64,000 nt of DNA from Atherinomorus stipes (taxonomy: Eukaryota > Chordata > Actinopteri > Atheriniformes > Atherinidae): assembly GCA_023101725.1 (NCBI GenBank), contig JALJCO010012596.1, forward strand, positions 1 to 64,000, read 5' to 3'. Numbering within the stretch: position 1 is the stretch's first letter; each line of letters begins with the position of its first letter. Both the position numbers and the translations under genes were made by a program. Of the stretch, positions 21,781-33,309 are shown one piece after another. The notes beneath the pieces are model-generated. The model saw only the letters and a program-made list of their open reading frames with translations. It had not been told where the DNA came from and ran no database searches.

Positions 21781-23062
21781 ACAACATTTATTTCTGCTGT
21801 AAACATATATTTCTGGTGTAAATATGTTTATTTCTGTGGTGTACATGTTTATTTTAGCTGTAAACATGTTTATTTCTCTCAGAACATGTTTATTTTTGAT
21901 GTAAACATGTTTATTTCTGTGGTGAACATGTTTATTTCTGCAGTAAGCGTGTATATCTGTTGTAAACGTGTTTATGTCTGCACTAAACATGTTTATTTCT
22001 GCTGTAAACATGTTTATCTCTGTGGCGAACGTGTTCATTTTTGCTGTAAACATGTTTATTTCTTTTGTGCACATGTTTATTTCTGTGTTGAACATGTTTA
22101 TTTCTTTTATTTCTGATATAAACATGTTTATTCCTGTGGTTAACATGTTTATTTCTGTTGTGAACATGCTTATTTCTTTTATTTCTGATGTGAACATGTT
22201 TATATCTGTTGTAAACATTTTTATTTCTGCTGTAAACATGTTTATTTCTGTGGTGAACATGTTAATTTCTTTTATTTATGATTTAAACATGTTTATATCT
22301 GCTGTGGACATGTTTATTTCTGCAGTAAACATGTGTATATCTGTTGTAAATATGTTTTTTTCTACTTTGAACATGTTTATTTCTGATATAAACATGTTTA
22401 TTCCTGTGGTTTACATGTTTATTTCTGTTGTGAACATGCTTATTTCTTTTATTTCTGATGTGAACATGTTTATATCTGTTGTAAACATGTTTATTCCTGC
22501 AGTTAACATGTTTATATCTGTTGTAAACAAGTTTATTCCTGCTGTAAACATGTTTATTTCTGCAGTAAACATTTTTATTTCTGCTGTAAACATGTTTATT
22601 TCTACTGTAAACATGTTTATTCCAGTTGTGCACATGTTTATTTCTGTGGTGACCATGCTTATTTCTTTTATTTCTGATGTGAACATATTTATATCTGTTG
22701 TAAACATTTTTATTTCTGCTGTAAACATGTTTATTTCTGTGGTGAACATGTTAATTTCTTTTATTTATGATTTAAACATGTTTATATCTGCTGTGGACAT
22801 GTTTATTTCTTTTATTTCTGATGTGAACATGTTTATATCTGATGTAAACATGTTTATTCCTGCAGTTAACATGTTTATATTTGTTGTAAACAAGTTTATT
22901 CCTGCTGTAAACATGTTTATTTCTGCAGTAAACATTTTTATATCTGTGGTGAACATGTTTTTTTTTTAATTTTATTTCTGATGTAAACGTGTTCATATCT
23001 TTTGTAAACATGTTTCTGCTGCTGTAAACATGTTTATTTCTGCAGTTAACATGTTTATTTCT
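21781..23062. repeat. 21-bp minisatellite (AACATGTTTATTTCTGCTGTA)
   Basis: About 60 diverged units of 'aacatgtttatttctgctg' with 18- and 27-bp variants. The unit length is a multiple of three, so long frames stay open on both strands. The longest, 333 codons, consists of N-M-F-I-S-A-V heptapeptides. The same core appears within the 105-bp units at 42541-43265. Confidence 0.93.
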
Positions 23063-23503
23063 GCTGTGAATAACATGGGAGTTCATGGGGATCTTCTCTG
23101 TTTTAGTGCCTCTAGTGGACGAGGGGGGAACTGCAGTTTTCCAGGTTGCTCCTTGAGCTTCAGTTTATCCAGCAGTTTGCTTCTTGCTTAAAACACATGC
23201 ATTCTTGCTGCCTGCACAGCTCAGCTGCCACTCTGAGGCAGGGTCTTTTCGGGGCTCCATAGGCACCCGCCCCTTGCATGATCTCCGCCTCTTCCGGCCT
23301 CGTAAAAGTCCCACAGCTGTTACAGCTGTTTACTGAGATCGTAATAACATCAAGAACTAATACAATTGGAGTGTACCAATTCATTATTAATCCATCGCAC
23401 GTCCCGAATCTAGAACTATTTGAAATGTCCAAAGGCAATTATTTTATACTAATTTAATGACCCAAACACAGCTGCAAAGTGTGGCAGTAGAATCTGCGGC
23501 TGC
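23063..23503. other. Intergenic, no gene seen
   Basis: Unique and decayed repeat sequence, including 'gtgcctctagtggacgagg' at 23106. Confidence 0.4.
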
Positions 23504-23550
23504 CGCCCGGACGCTTTAGTGGACGGACCGTCCACTAAAGCGTCCGGGCG
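23504..23550. repeat. Perfect inverted repeat: 23-bp arms, 1-nt centre
   Basis: The arm 'cgcccggacgctttagtgg' + 'acgg' is followed by a single A (23527) and the exact reverse complement. The 47-bp palindrome has no mismatch and is GC-rich in an AT-rich surrounding. Confidence 0.97.
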
Positions 23551-23775
23551 AACTTCAACAAAAGGTAAACAAGGGAAAGCTGGTAAGCTAGCTTTATAGT
23601 AGCTTTGAATAAAAGAGAAACCTCAGGTTTGTATCAGATGATCTGGGGCATAAATTTGTCTCTGTCTCAGATGATTGCATCAAACATGGTTCCCATCAAG
23701 GTCCACATGTGCGAATGCAGACTGATGGGGAACGTAGTTCTGATAACTAAACTCCAGACGGGAAGTTACAGGAAC

Positions 23776-25712
23776 TGATCCTAGAACCGCTCTGATCCTA
23801 GAACCTCTCTGATCCTAGAACCTCTCTGATCCTAGATCCTCTCTGATCCTAGAACCTCTCTGATCCTAGAACCGCTCTGATCCTAGAACCTCTCTGATCC
23901 TAGAACCTCTCTGAATCCCAGAACCTCTGATCCTAGAACCTCTCTGATCCTAGAACCTCTGTGATCCTAGAACCTCTCTGATCCTAGAACCTCTCTGATC
24001 CCAGAACCTCTGATCCTAGAACCGCTCTGATCCTAGAACCTCTCTGATCCTAGAACCTCTCTGATCCCAGAACCTCTGATCCTAGAACCGCTCTGATCCT
24101 AGAACCTCTCTGATCCTAGAACCTCTCTGATCCCAGAACCTCTGATCCTAGAACCTCTCTGATCCTAGAACCGCTCTGATCCTAGAACCTCTCTGATCCT
24201 AGAACCTCTCTGATCCCAGAACCTCTGATCCTAGAACCGCTCTGATCCTAGAAACTCTCTGATCCTAGAACCTCTCTGATCCCAGAACCTCTGATCCTAG
24301 AACCTCTCTGATCCTAGAACCTCTCTACTCCTAGAACCTCTCTGATCCTAGAACCTCTGTGATCCTAGAACCGCTCTGATCCTAGAACCTCTCTGATCCC
24401 AGAACCTCTCTGATCCTAGAAGCTCTGATCCTAGAACCTCTCTGATCCTAGAACCCTCTGATCCTAGAAGCTCTGATCCTAGAACCTCTCTGATCCTAGA
24501 ACCTCTCTGATCCTAGAAGCTCTGATCCTAGAACCTCTCTGATCCTAGATCCTCTCTCTGATCCTAGAACTTCTGTGATCCTAGATCACCTCTCTGATCC
24601 TAGAAGCTCTGATCCTAGTACCTCTCTGATCCTAGATCCTCTCTGATCCTAGAACCTCTGTGATCCTAGAAGCTCTGATCCTAGATCCTCTCTGATCCTA
24701 GAACCTCTCTGATCCTAGATCCTCTCTGATCCTAGAACCGCTCTGATCCTAGAACCTCTCATCCTGTCCTCTCTGATCCTAGATCCTCTCTGATCCTAGA
24801 ACCGCTCTGATCCTAGAACCGCTCTGATCCTAGAACCTCTCTGATCCTAGAACCTCTCTGATCCTAGAACCTCTCTGATCCTAGAACCTCTCTGATCCTA
24901 GAACCTCGCTCTGATCCTAGAACCTCTCTGATCCTAGAACCTCTCTGATCCCAGAACCTCTCTGATCCTAGAACCTCTCTGATCCTAGAACCTCTCTGAT
25001 CCTAGAACCTCTCTGATCCGAGAACCTCTCTGATCCTAGAACCTCTCTGATCCTAGAACCTCTCTGATCCCAGAACCTCTCTGATCCTAGAACCTCTCTG
25101 ATCCTAGAACCTCTCTGATCCTAGAACCTCTCTGATCCGAGAACCTCTCTATACTAAACCCTCAAACTCAACCTAACTCTGATCCTAGAACCTCTCTGAT
25201 CCTAGAACCTCTCTGATCCTAGAAGCTCTGATCCTAGAACCTCTCTGATCCTAGAAACTCTCTGATCCTAGAAGCTCTGATCCTAGAACCTCTCTGATCC
25301 TAGATCCTCTCTGATCCTAGAACCTCTGTGATCCCAGAACCTCTCTGATCCTAGAAGCTCTGATCCTAGTACCTCTCTGATCCTAGATCCTCTCTGATCC
25401 TAGAACCTCTGTGATCCTAGAAGCTCTGATCCTAGTCCTCTCTGATCCTAGAACCTCTCTGATCCTAGAACCTCTCTGATCCTAGAACCGCTCTGATCCT
25501 AGAACCTCTCTGATCCTAGAACCTCTCTGATCCTAGATCCTCTCTGATCCTAGAACCGCTCTGATCCTAGAACCGCTCTGATCCTAGAACCTCTCTGATC
25601 CTAGATCCTCTCTGATCCTAGAACCTCTCTGATCCTAGAACCTCTCTGATCCTAGATCCTCTCTGATCCTAGAACCTCTCTGATCCTAGAACCTCTCTGA
25701 TCCTAGAACCTC
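23776..25712. repeat. 17-bp minisatellite (CTCTCTGATCCTAGAAC)
   Basis: More than 100 units of 'ctgatcctagaacctct', with recurring variants 'gaaccgct', 'gatcccag' and 'agaagct'. Higher-order blocks recur, for example the sets near 23990-24300. A short non-repeat interruption lies at 25150-25175. No coding function. Confidence 0.97.
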
Positions 25713-26160
25713 TCTGTCTGAATGCGTGATGCATATGGTGATGCATCGATTTAATCATGAATCGGTACACTCCTATTGGAATAGTTCTTGTTGTTATTAC
25801 AATCCCGGTAAACAGTTAAACAGGTAAACAGCTGTGGGACTTTCTAAATATGGGGGGGTGGACGAACCGGAGATCACACAAGGGGCGGGGCTTGCCAGTT
25901 CTACCAATCATCAAACATCTACATATTTCAGTTCGGAACCCTGAAAAGATCCTGCCTCGGAGTAGGAGCTGAAAAGGTTCTAGGACCTGCGGGCCGAGGT
26001 TCTTAGTTCCTGTGTGTCCGAACGCAGCAAAAAAACGGCCCTGGTTCCTGAAAAGGTTCTAGGAACTCCAGAAGGTTCCTACAGTCCGGAAGCAACTCGT
26101 GATTAACATGACAGAGGTGGACGTGTTTGCTGCTGCAGCTGGTGGAGATCAGAGATTTTA
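25713..26160. other. Short spacer between two minisatellites
   Basis: It contains 'gatgcatcgatttaatcatg' (compare the 'gattcaataattattgattc' region at 33186) and a run of 'ctgaaaaggttctagga' motifs. No gene. Confidence 0.45.
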
Positions 26161-26162
26161 AA

Positions 26163-28250
26163 GTCCAGGACCAGGACCCAGGACAGAGACGAAGGGCCGA
26201 GACCCCGGACCCCAGGACCGAGACCCCGGACAGAGACCCAGGACCGGCAGAGGCGACCCAGGCGGAGGGAGACCAGGACGAGAGGGGCGAGACCAGGACG
26301 AGACCAGGACGAGCAGGGCGCGGCGGCGCGAGACCCAGGACCGAGACCCAGGACCGAAACCCAGGACCGAGACCCCGGACCAAGACCCAGGACCGAGACC
26401 CCGGACCGAGACCCAGGACAGAGACGCGGGGCCGAGACCCAGGACTGAGACCCAGGACCGAGACGCAGGGCCGAGACCCAGGACCGAGACGCAGGGCCGA
26501 GACCCAGGATCGAGACCCCGGACCGAGACCCAGGACCGAGACCCAAGACAGAGACGCAGGGCCGAGACCCAGGATTGAGACCCCGGACCGAGACCCAGGA
26601 CTGAGCCGGACGGCCAGGACCGAGACCAGACAGAGACGAGGGCCGAGACCAGGAGAGACGGAGAGAGACCCGGACCGAGACCCAGGACTGAGACCCAGGA
26701 CCGAGACCCAGGACCGAGACCCAAGACAGAGACGCAGGGCCGAGACCCAGGATTGAGACCCCGGACCGAGACCCAGGACCGAGACCCAGGACCGAGACCC
26801 AGGACCGAGACCCAGGACTGAGACCCAGGACCGAGACCCAGGACTGAGACCCAGGACCGAGACCCAGGACCGAGACCCGGGACCGAGACCCAGGGCCGAG
26901 ACCCAGGACCGAGACCCAGGACCGAGACCGAGGACTGAGAACCAGGACTGAGACCCAGGACCGAGACCCAGGGACAGAGACGCAGGGCCGAGGCCCAGGA
27001 TTGAGACCCCGGACCGAGACCCAGGACCGAGACCCAGGACCCGAGACCCAAGACAGAGACGCAGGGCCAAGACACAGGATTGAGACCCCGGACCGAGACC
27101 CAGGACTGAGACCCAGGACCGAGACCCAAGACAGAGACGCAGGGCCGAGGCCCAGGATTGAGACCCCGGACTGAGACCCAGGACCGAGACCCAGGACCGA
27201 GACCCAGGACTGAGACCCAGGACAGAGACCCAGAACTGAGACCCGGGACCGAGACCCCGGACCGAGACCCAGGACCGAGACCCAGGACCGAGACCCAGGA
27301 CAGAGACCCAGGACCGAGACCCAGGACCGAGACCCAGGACCGAGACCCAGGACCGAGACCCCGGACCGAGACCCAGGACCGAGACCCAGGACCGAGACCC
27401 AGGACCGAGACCCAGGACCGAGACCCAGGACCGAGACCCGGGGCCGAGACCCGGGGCCGAGACCCCGGACCGAGACCCAGGACCGAGACCCAGGACCGAG
27501 ACCCCGGACCGAGACCCCGGACCGAGACCCAGGACCGAGACCCAAGACAGAGACGCGGGGCCGAGACCCAGGACCGAGACCCAGGACCGAGACCCAGGAC
27601 CGAGACCCAGGACCGAAACCCAGGACAGAGACACAGGACCGAGACCCAGGACCGAGACGCAGGGCCGAGACCCAGGACCGAGACCCCGGACCGAGACCCA
27701 GGACCGAGACCCAGGACCGAGACCCCGGACCGAGACCCAGGACCGAAACCCAGGACAGAGACGCAGGGCCGAGACCCAGGACCGAGACCCAAGACAGAGA
27801 CGCAGGACCGAGACCCAAGACAGAGACCCAGGACCGAGACCCAGGACCGAGACGCGGGGCCGAGACGCGGGGCCGAGACCCCGGACCGAGACCCAGGACC
27901 GAGACCCCGGACCGAGACCCAGGACCGAGACCCAAGACAGAGACGCGGGGCCGAGACCCAGGATTGAGACCCCGGACCGAGACCCAGGACCGAGACCCAG
28001 GACCGAGACACAGGGCCGAGACCCAGGACCGAAACCCAGGACAGAGACACAGGACCGAGACCCAGGACCGAGACCCAGGACCGAGACCCAGGACCGAGAC
28101 CCAGGACCGAGACCCAAGACAGAGACCCAGGATCGAGACCTAGGACAGAGACCCAGGATCGAGACCCCGGACCGAGACCCAGGACCAAGACCCAAGACAG
28201 AGACCCAGGATTGAGACCCAGGACTGAGACCCAGGATCGTGACCCTGGTC
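26163..28250. repeat. 13-bp minisatellite (GACCGAGACCCAG)
   Basis: Roughly 160 units of 'gaccgagacccag', with 'gacagagacgcag' and 'gaccccg' variants. The 13-bp period rotates frame, so each frame repeats every 39 bp (13 residues). All three minus-strand frames stay open for 600-850 codons with G-P-G-S-R-S-W-V-S-V-L-G-L repeats. The array ends 1.26 kb upstream of the ldb1 start codon. Confidence 0.97.
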
Positions 28251-28524
28251 CTGACCTGGTCCTGACCTGGTTCAGCAGGTTTAGGATCACATATGGACCC
28301 ACGACGACATCTGAACCCGACAATTCACACACGCGCTCCAACTTCAGCATCGAGCGGGAAGACGGATGAGGCAGTGATGGAGGGAAGATTAGAGGGAGGT
28401 GGAGACGGAGGGAGGGAAAGGTGGAGCGGAAGAAAGAGTAATAAAGGAGGAGGGAGGAGGGGGAGAGATGAGTGAAGAGAGAGAGCAACACTGTGTGACA
28501 CACTGCAGACGGGAGGACTAACGG

Positions 28525-29085
<561 letters not shown>

Positions 29086-29308
29086 TCTCCCTCCCTCGCT
29101 CGCCCGCCGTGGCACACACACTCCCGCGCACTCAGCCTCCCGTTCCCTCCCTCTCTCGTCCTCGCCCTCCCTCTCTCCTCCCACCTGAGCTGTAATTTGC
29201 AGGGCTGATGAGGGTGAGGGCAGAGCAGATTTCTCCTCGCTCCGACACGCACCCGCGCTGACACACACTCCTCCACCGTGCGCGGTTACAACCGAGAGAA
29301 TCTGATCC

Positions 29309-29339
<31 letters not shown>

Positions 29340-29508
29340 CTTTTCTAACCTCCTCTTCCTCTCTTTTCCTCCCTCGCTTCCCACCCCCCCCCCCCCCCCG
29401 TGCGTGTGTGTGAGAAGCGTGGGGATAACAGACGCTCATGTGAGCAGCCTCAGACTGGTGAGGAAGAGGAGCGAGGAAGGAGCTGATCGGATCCAGACAT
29501 GTGAGAAG
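29086..29508 (+). promoter_or_regulatory. Putative ldb1 promoter / 5'UTR
   Basis: A GC-richer stretch between the (CT)n run and the ldb1 ATG. It contains 'cgctcgcccgccgtgg', 'gtgcgcggttacaaccg', a (GT)n run at 29311-29339 and a C18 run at 29382-29399. The transcription start cannot be fixed. Part of the simple repeats probably lie in the 5'UTR. Confidence 0.5.
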
Positions 29509-29536
29509 ATGTCGGTGGGCGGCTGCGCGTGTCCCG
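29509..29536 (+). CDS. ldb1: ldb1 coding exon 1 (long-isoform N-terminus)
   Basis: LDB1 is a nuclear adaptor that dimerises and binds LIM domains of LMO and LIM-homeodomain proteins, bringing enhancers to promoters. This exon gives ATG TCG GTG GGC GGC TGC GCG TGT CCC G, that is MSVGGCACP + phase-1 G, ending at a perfect donor G|gtaagt (29537). Joined to exon 2 it reads MSVGGCACPG-CSSKSFKLYS. From memory, mammalian LDB1 begins MSVGCACPGCSSKSFKLYS, so one extra glycine is present here. Intron 1 is 31,446 bp. The duplicate ldb1a/ldb1b identity cannot be assigned. Confidence 0.93.
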
Positions 29537-29835
29537 GTAAGTGGCTGCCGTGGCGATGGTTGCCGTTAACAACCCTGCTGCCGCCGCCGTGGCGTGACGG
29601 GGGCAGGGGGATGAGGACGAGGAGCCCCGGGGCTCGGCTTGCAAAGGCTCATGGGAGGTTGCCCTCTGTGGAGGAAGATCCTGGAGGATCAACATGTCCC
29701 TGCTTCTCTCTGACTTTTACCTGCAGCTCCTCGCGCCGACTCTCCGTGCAGATCTCTGTTGGCACAAGTTGTTGCCATGGTTGCAGTCATCCAACTTCTC
29801 CTCCAGCTCTTGTTGCTGCTGATTTCTGGCTGATG

Positions 29836-29907
29836 TTAAAATACTTCCAGTCAAAAGTTTGGACATTTATCGTTGAATGTGTCCAAACTTTTGACTGGTA
29901 CTGTCAA
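29836..29907. mobile_element. Tc1-like mini-palindrome (CCAGTCAAAAGTTTGGACA)
   Basis: 'ccagtcaaaagtttggaca' and its exact inverse 'tgtccaaacttttgactgg' surround a 12-15-nt spacer. 'CCAGTCAAAAGTTTGGACA' is the terminal repeat sequence of a widespread fish Tc1-like family, so this is a solo two-ended remnant near the start of ldb1 intron 1. Confidence 0.75.
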
Positions 29908-29984
29908 TATGGGACAATTTTCCCATCGGCAAAATAATCTGTGACTCAGAATAATTGTTTGTGGCAGCACTTCTGGACTTCTGT

Positions 29985-30420
29985 CTGTGATCTGTGAGGA
30001 TTTTGACTTCATCGTTATTGTTGGTGATTTTAACATCCATTTTCACACCAACAGTCTAATTGTGTTTTTATGATAAATCTTGTATTTTTAAGTTTGTAAA
30101 CTGTCAGAATCTCCATAAATAAGGATAATGGTGTTGTGACGGATCTGGTTCACCACTTAAACGCAACACCTGCAGCCCAAAATCAGCTTCTCTCATCCAG
30201 ATAAAGCTGAATGTGGATTTTTAAGTAGCAGCAGTAACAACTTTGTTTCTGGATGCTGGATGATAAAAACTTCAATCCAAGGCTGAAAATGATCAGAAAG
30301 GAGGAAAAAGTGGGTTTTGGTGGATCTGGTTCACTGTTGGAACGAGGCAGCGACACGCTGGAAACCATCTTTTATCGCAGCTTCTCTGGATAATCAGTCA
30401 CAGACTTTCCCAGATCGTGT
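29985..30420 (+). pseudogene. LINE endonuclease-domain fragment
   Basis: The frame reads 'DFIVIVGDFNIHF', the conserved GDFNIH block of the apurinic-type endonuclease of non-LTR retrotransposons. Decayed sequence with several stops follows. An inverted relative with the same block is at 46480-46790. Confidence 0.65.
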
Positions 30421-30684
30421 TTTGCTGATCTTTCTGGCCCCTAAACTTCTGGTCCTGGAACCAACTCTGAGGGAAAACGCCTTGTAGGACCAAACTAGAG
30501 AGCTAGAGAAGAAAACAATAATAATTTATCTTCAAATAATAATTTATCTTTAATATCTGTAATTAAACTGCAGCAGGTGATATCATAGAGATGAAGTTGA
30601 TTATCTTTATATTTTGCTTATAAACCTGTAACTCATAGACTAGACATTAGTGGCAAGTAAACATCCAGCGTATGTACTATCTTA

Positions 30685-30830
30685 ATATATAAGATCCGAT
30701 ATTATTGACCGATATCGGCATTAAAATGTGATATTAAAAAATATCGGTATCGTGTTTTTTCAGACTAACATTTATAACCATGACATGAGATCTTGTTCCA
30801 TTATAAAATCCAGATCTTTTTCTGTGTGGA
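30685..30830. mobile_element. Family X element fragment
   Basis: 'gaccgatatcggcattaaaa', 'aaaaatatcggtatcgtg' and 'gagatcttgttccatta' match the left part of the elements at 3914 and 41490. A C-run follows at 30867-30884. Confidence 0.6.
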
Positions 30831-31449
30831 GGCTAGGACCTCTGATCCTAGATCCATCTCTGCCAGCCCCCCCCCCCCCCCCCTTTAAAAAAGTAAATTT
30901 AAAGGAAAGAAAAGAAAAACAAAGGAAAGGAAAGAAAGGGAAGGAGGGATCAGACTGTGACATTTCCAGTGATGTGGATCAAAGACCTGCATGAGTGATT
31001 CTGCACGTCTTCCCACATCAGAACTGTTAGTGAACGAGTGACGCTGGACAGATGACTGGGACGAATGGAGGGGTGATGATGATGATGAGGATGACTGGGA
31101 CGTATGGAGAGGATGATAATATCATTATTATTATTAATATTATACATTTTATGTATATAGCACTTTTACAATGTTTCAAAGCAGCTGTTCAGGTCAGATA
31201 AAAACAAAAAATACGAAACATACAAATGAAAAAAGACGAGTTCAGTGGGGGTACTGACGGCAGATTGAAACGATGTGGGTGAGGAGACAGGCGGCATGAT
31301 GAGGAGGATGACTGGGACATGTGGAGAGGATGATGATGATGAGGATGCAGTCACACCAGCATCACTCGGACGGCTGGTTATAGGTGATCCTGCAGGAGTC
31401 GGCCCATCTGTCAGGACACGCAGGTTTAACAAGAAGTTTATATTCTTAT
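30831..31449. other. ldb1 intron 1, simple and decayed repeats
   Basis: A 'gatgatgatgag' stretch and 'tatgtatatagcacttttac' (31151-31170), the latter typical of fish LINE/SINE 3' tails. No exon is recognised. Confidence 0.45.
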
Positions 31450-32395
31450 TAGGGATGCACAATATTGGAATTTTGGCTGATATCCGATATGCTGATATTT
31501 TAAAACTCATGTGGCCTATAACCGATACCGATACCGATACCGATATTAAAGCTGAAAAAATAAGCAATCGTTGGAAATAGCAGTTTTGTTATCTGGATCC
31601 GACACTTTGACAAATAGGGGTGGGAAAAAATATTGATACACTGAAATATCGTGATATTTTCTTTGCCGATATCAAATCGATGTTTAAAAATGTGGTATCT
31701 ATCTATTTTACTTACAAAATCTTGTGAGATTTTATCGTTCTGTTACAAACTGTTACAATATTTCATGAATTCTTGTGAGATCTCTTTAGTAAAATAGATA
31801 CTGCATTTTTAAATGTCAATATATCAGCATATGACAATATTGCAAGATTTTCGTGAATTCTCGCGAGATTTTGTAACAGAACGATGAAATATCACAAGAT
31901 TTTGTTAGTAAAATAGATCGATACCGCGTTTTCAAATGTCAATTTGATATCAGCATATGAAAATATCGCGACATTTCAGAGTATCGATATTTTTTCCCAC
32001 CCTTATTTTTCAAAGTGTCAGAAACGGATAACAAAACTGCTACTTGCAATGACTGCTTATTTTTTCAGCTTTAATATCAGTATCGATATTAGTTATCGAC
32101 CACATTAGTTTAAAAATATCGGCATATCAGATATCGGCCAATATTCCAATATCTTGCATTCCTACTAAAATGCTTCTGAAATAATTCCTACCTTCAGAAA
32201 CACCGATATCAAACGTTGAAACTGAGATTTTAGTTTTAAAGTCTGTTAAAAAGAAGTTTTTGAAGAAGTAGTAGTTTTGGGGAATTTTTAAGACTTAAGA
32301 AACAGCAGGCTGATCAGTTAGATATCGGTTAAATATTGGTGGGGTGGCCGATACAGGCCGATACCTATAGGGGGCTGACATATCCTGCATCCCTA
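31450..32395. mobile_element. hAT-type miniature element with TAGGGATGCA ends, foldback interior
   Basis: It starts 'tagggatgcacaatattgg' and ends 'tatcctgcatcccta'. An internal arm of about 165 bp (31450-31614) is repeated in inverted form at 32006-32163, around a second element (31615-32005), so about 700 bp can fold back. The same layout occurs at 44053-44806. Confidence 0.8.
31615..32005. mobile_element. Family Z miniature element nested in the previous one
   Basis: The ends 'taggggtgggaaaaaatatt' and 'atattttttcccaccctta' are inverted repeats. The interior carries 'aaaatcttgtgagatttta' and 'taaaatagatcgataccgcg', shared with copies at 44211, 51780, 58563 and 63225. Confidence 0.85.
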
Positions 32396-32409
32396 AGCTT
32401 TATTATTAT

Positions 32410-33185
32410 TAGGTGTTGGGGTGTTTATGTGGCGCCTGGTTGGACGTGGAGGACATGACGTTTAATCCTGGAGCTGAACCATGATGATGAATCTGACTGA
32501 AATATTCAGCAGGAGGAGGAAGTAAGCTGCGTATGAGTCGCTCTGCATCACCCTGAGGTGGCCCCCCTGCCTCCCCCCGCCTCCTAGGCCACCCACTGGC
32601 CTGGGATGGCGTCCCCTCGGTGCTGTTTGGAAACGCTGCAGCTCGGGGAGGAGGTGGGAAGTGGAGAGAAGGAGCTGATGCTGACGGTGGATGCTGAGGA
32701 GGACAGCGTCTCCTGCAGATAAGGATCCGGAGACATTGTGTCTGAGTGTGACAACGACAGCCTCGGTGTGTTTTCCATCAGGCAAACGCCGCCACCTCCC
32801 CCTGCAGCAGCGTTGGTTTACACCCGGCCGGCGCTATCTCGCGGTCAGATTGCATTCTTAATCAACGCGGTCATGGAAATTTCCAACTTTGGACACATGA
32901 CTGCACTCTGGTGCTGCGCCTCCTCTGTGGCCGTCTGCCGTCTCCTCCGCCGTCAGTCTGCTGAGGGAAGTTCAGGACATGCAGCTGCTCCTCGTTCTGG
33001 AGAAACAGGCGGGAAAACCGGAGACTCAGCTTCTTCCCAAATATAAACAGAGACGAAGAAGAAGCAGAAGTTGGAGGTTGTTGTGCTTTCTCATGCACGT
33101 AAACCAGTGGTTGTCCAACTGTTTGAGCCTTGACCCCCAAAATAGCAGACTTGGGTGTCAGTGACCCCTCCCAGGGTGTCGTGAT
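32410..33185. other. ldb1 intron 1, mostly unique; no gene supported
   Basis: GC-richer sequence with no domain recognised. 'ccagtggttgtccaactg' at 33105 resembles the CAGTGGTTCTCAA end of Charlie-like hAT elements. Confidence 0.4.
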
Positions 33186-33309
33186 TCAGTTCAATAATTA
33201 TTGATTCATATCAGGATTCACAGATGATATTGGTTCATTTACAATAATACGATCTGATTCAATACAGTGACTTGAAATTGAATCAGAAACCATGAATCGT
33301 TTCTGGGGA

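Noticed and set aside
23504..23550. MicroRNA or terminator-like hairpin
   Set aside because: A single-base loop cannot form an RNA precursor of normal shape; it is a DNA palindrome.
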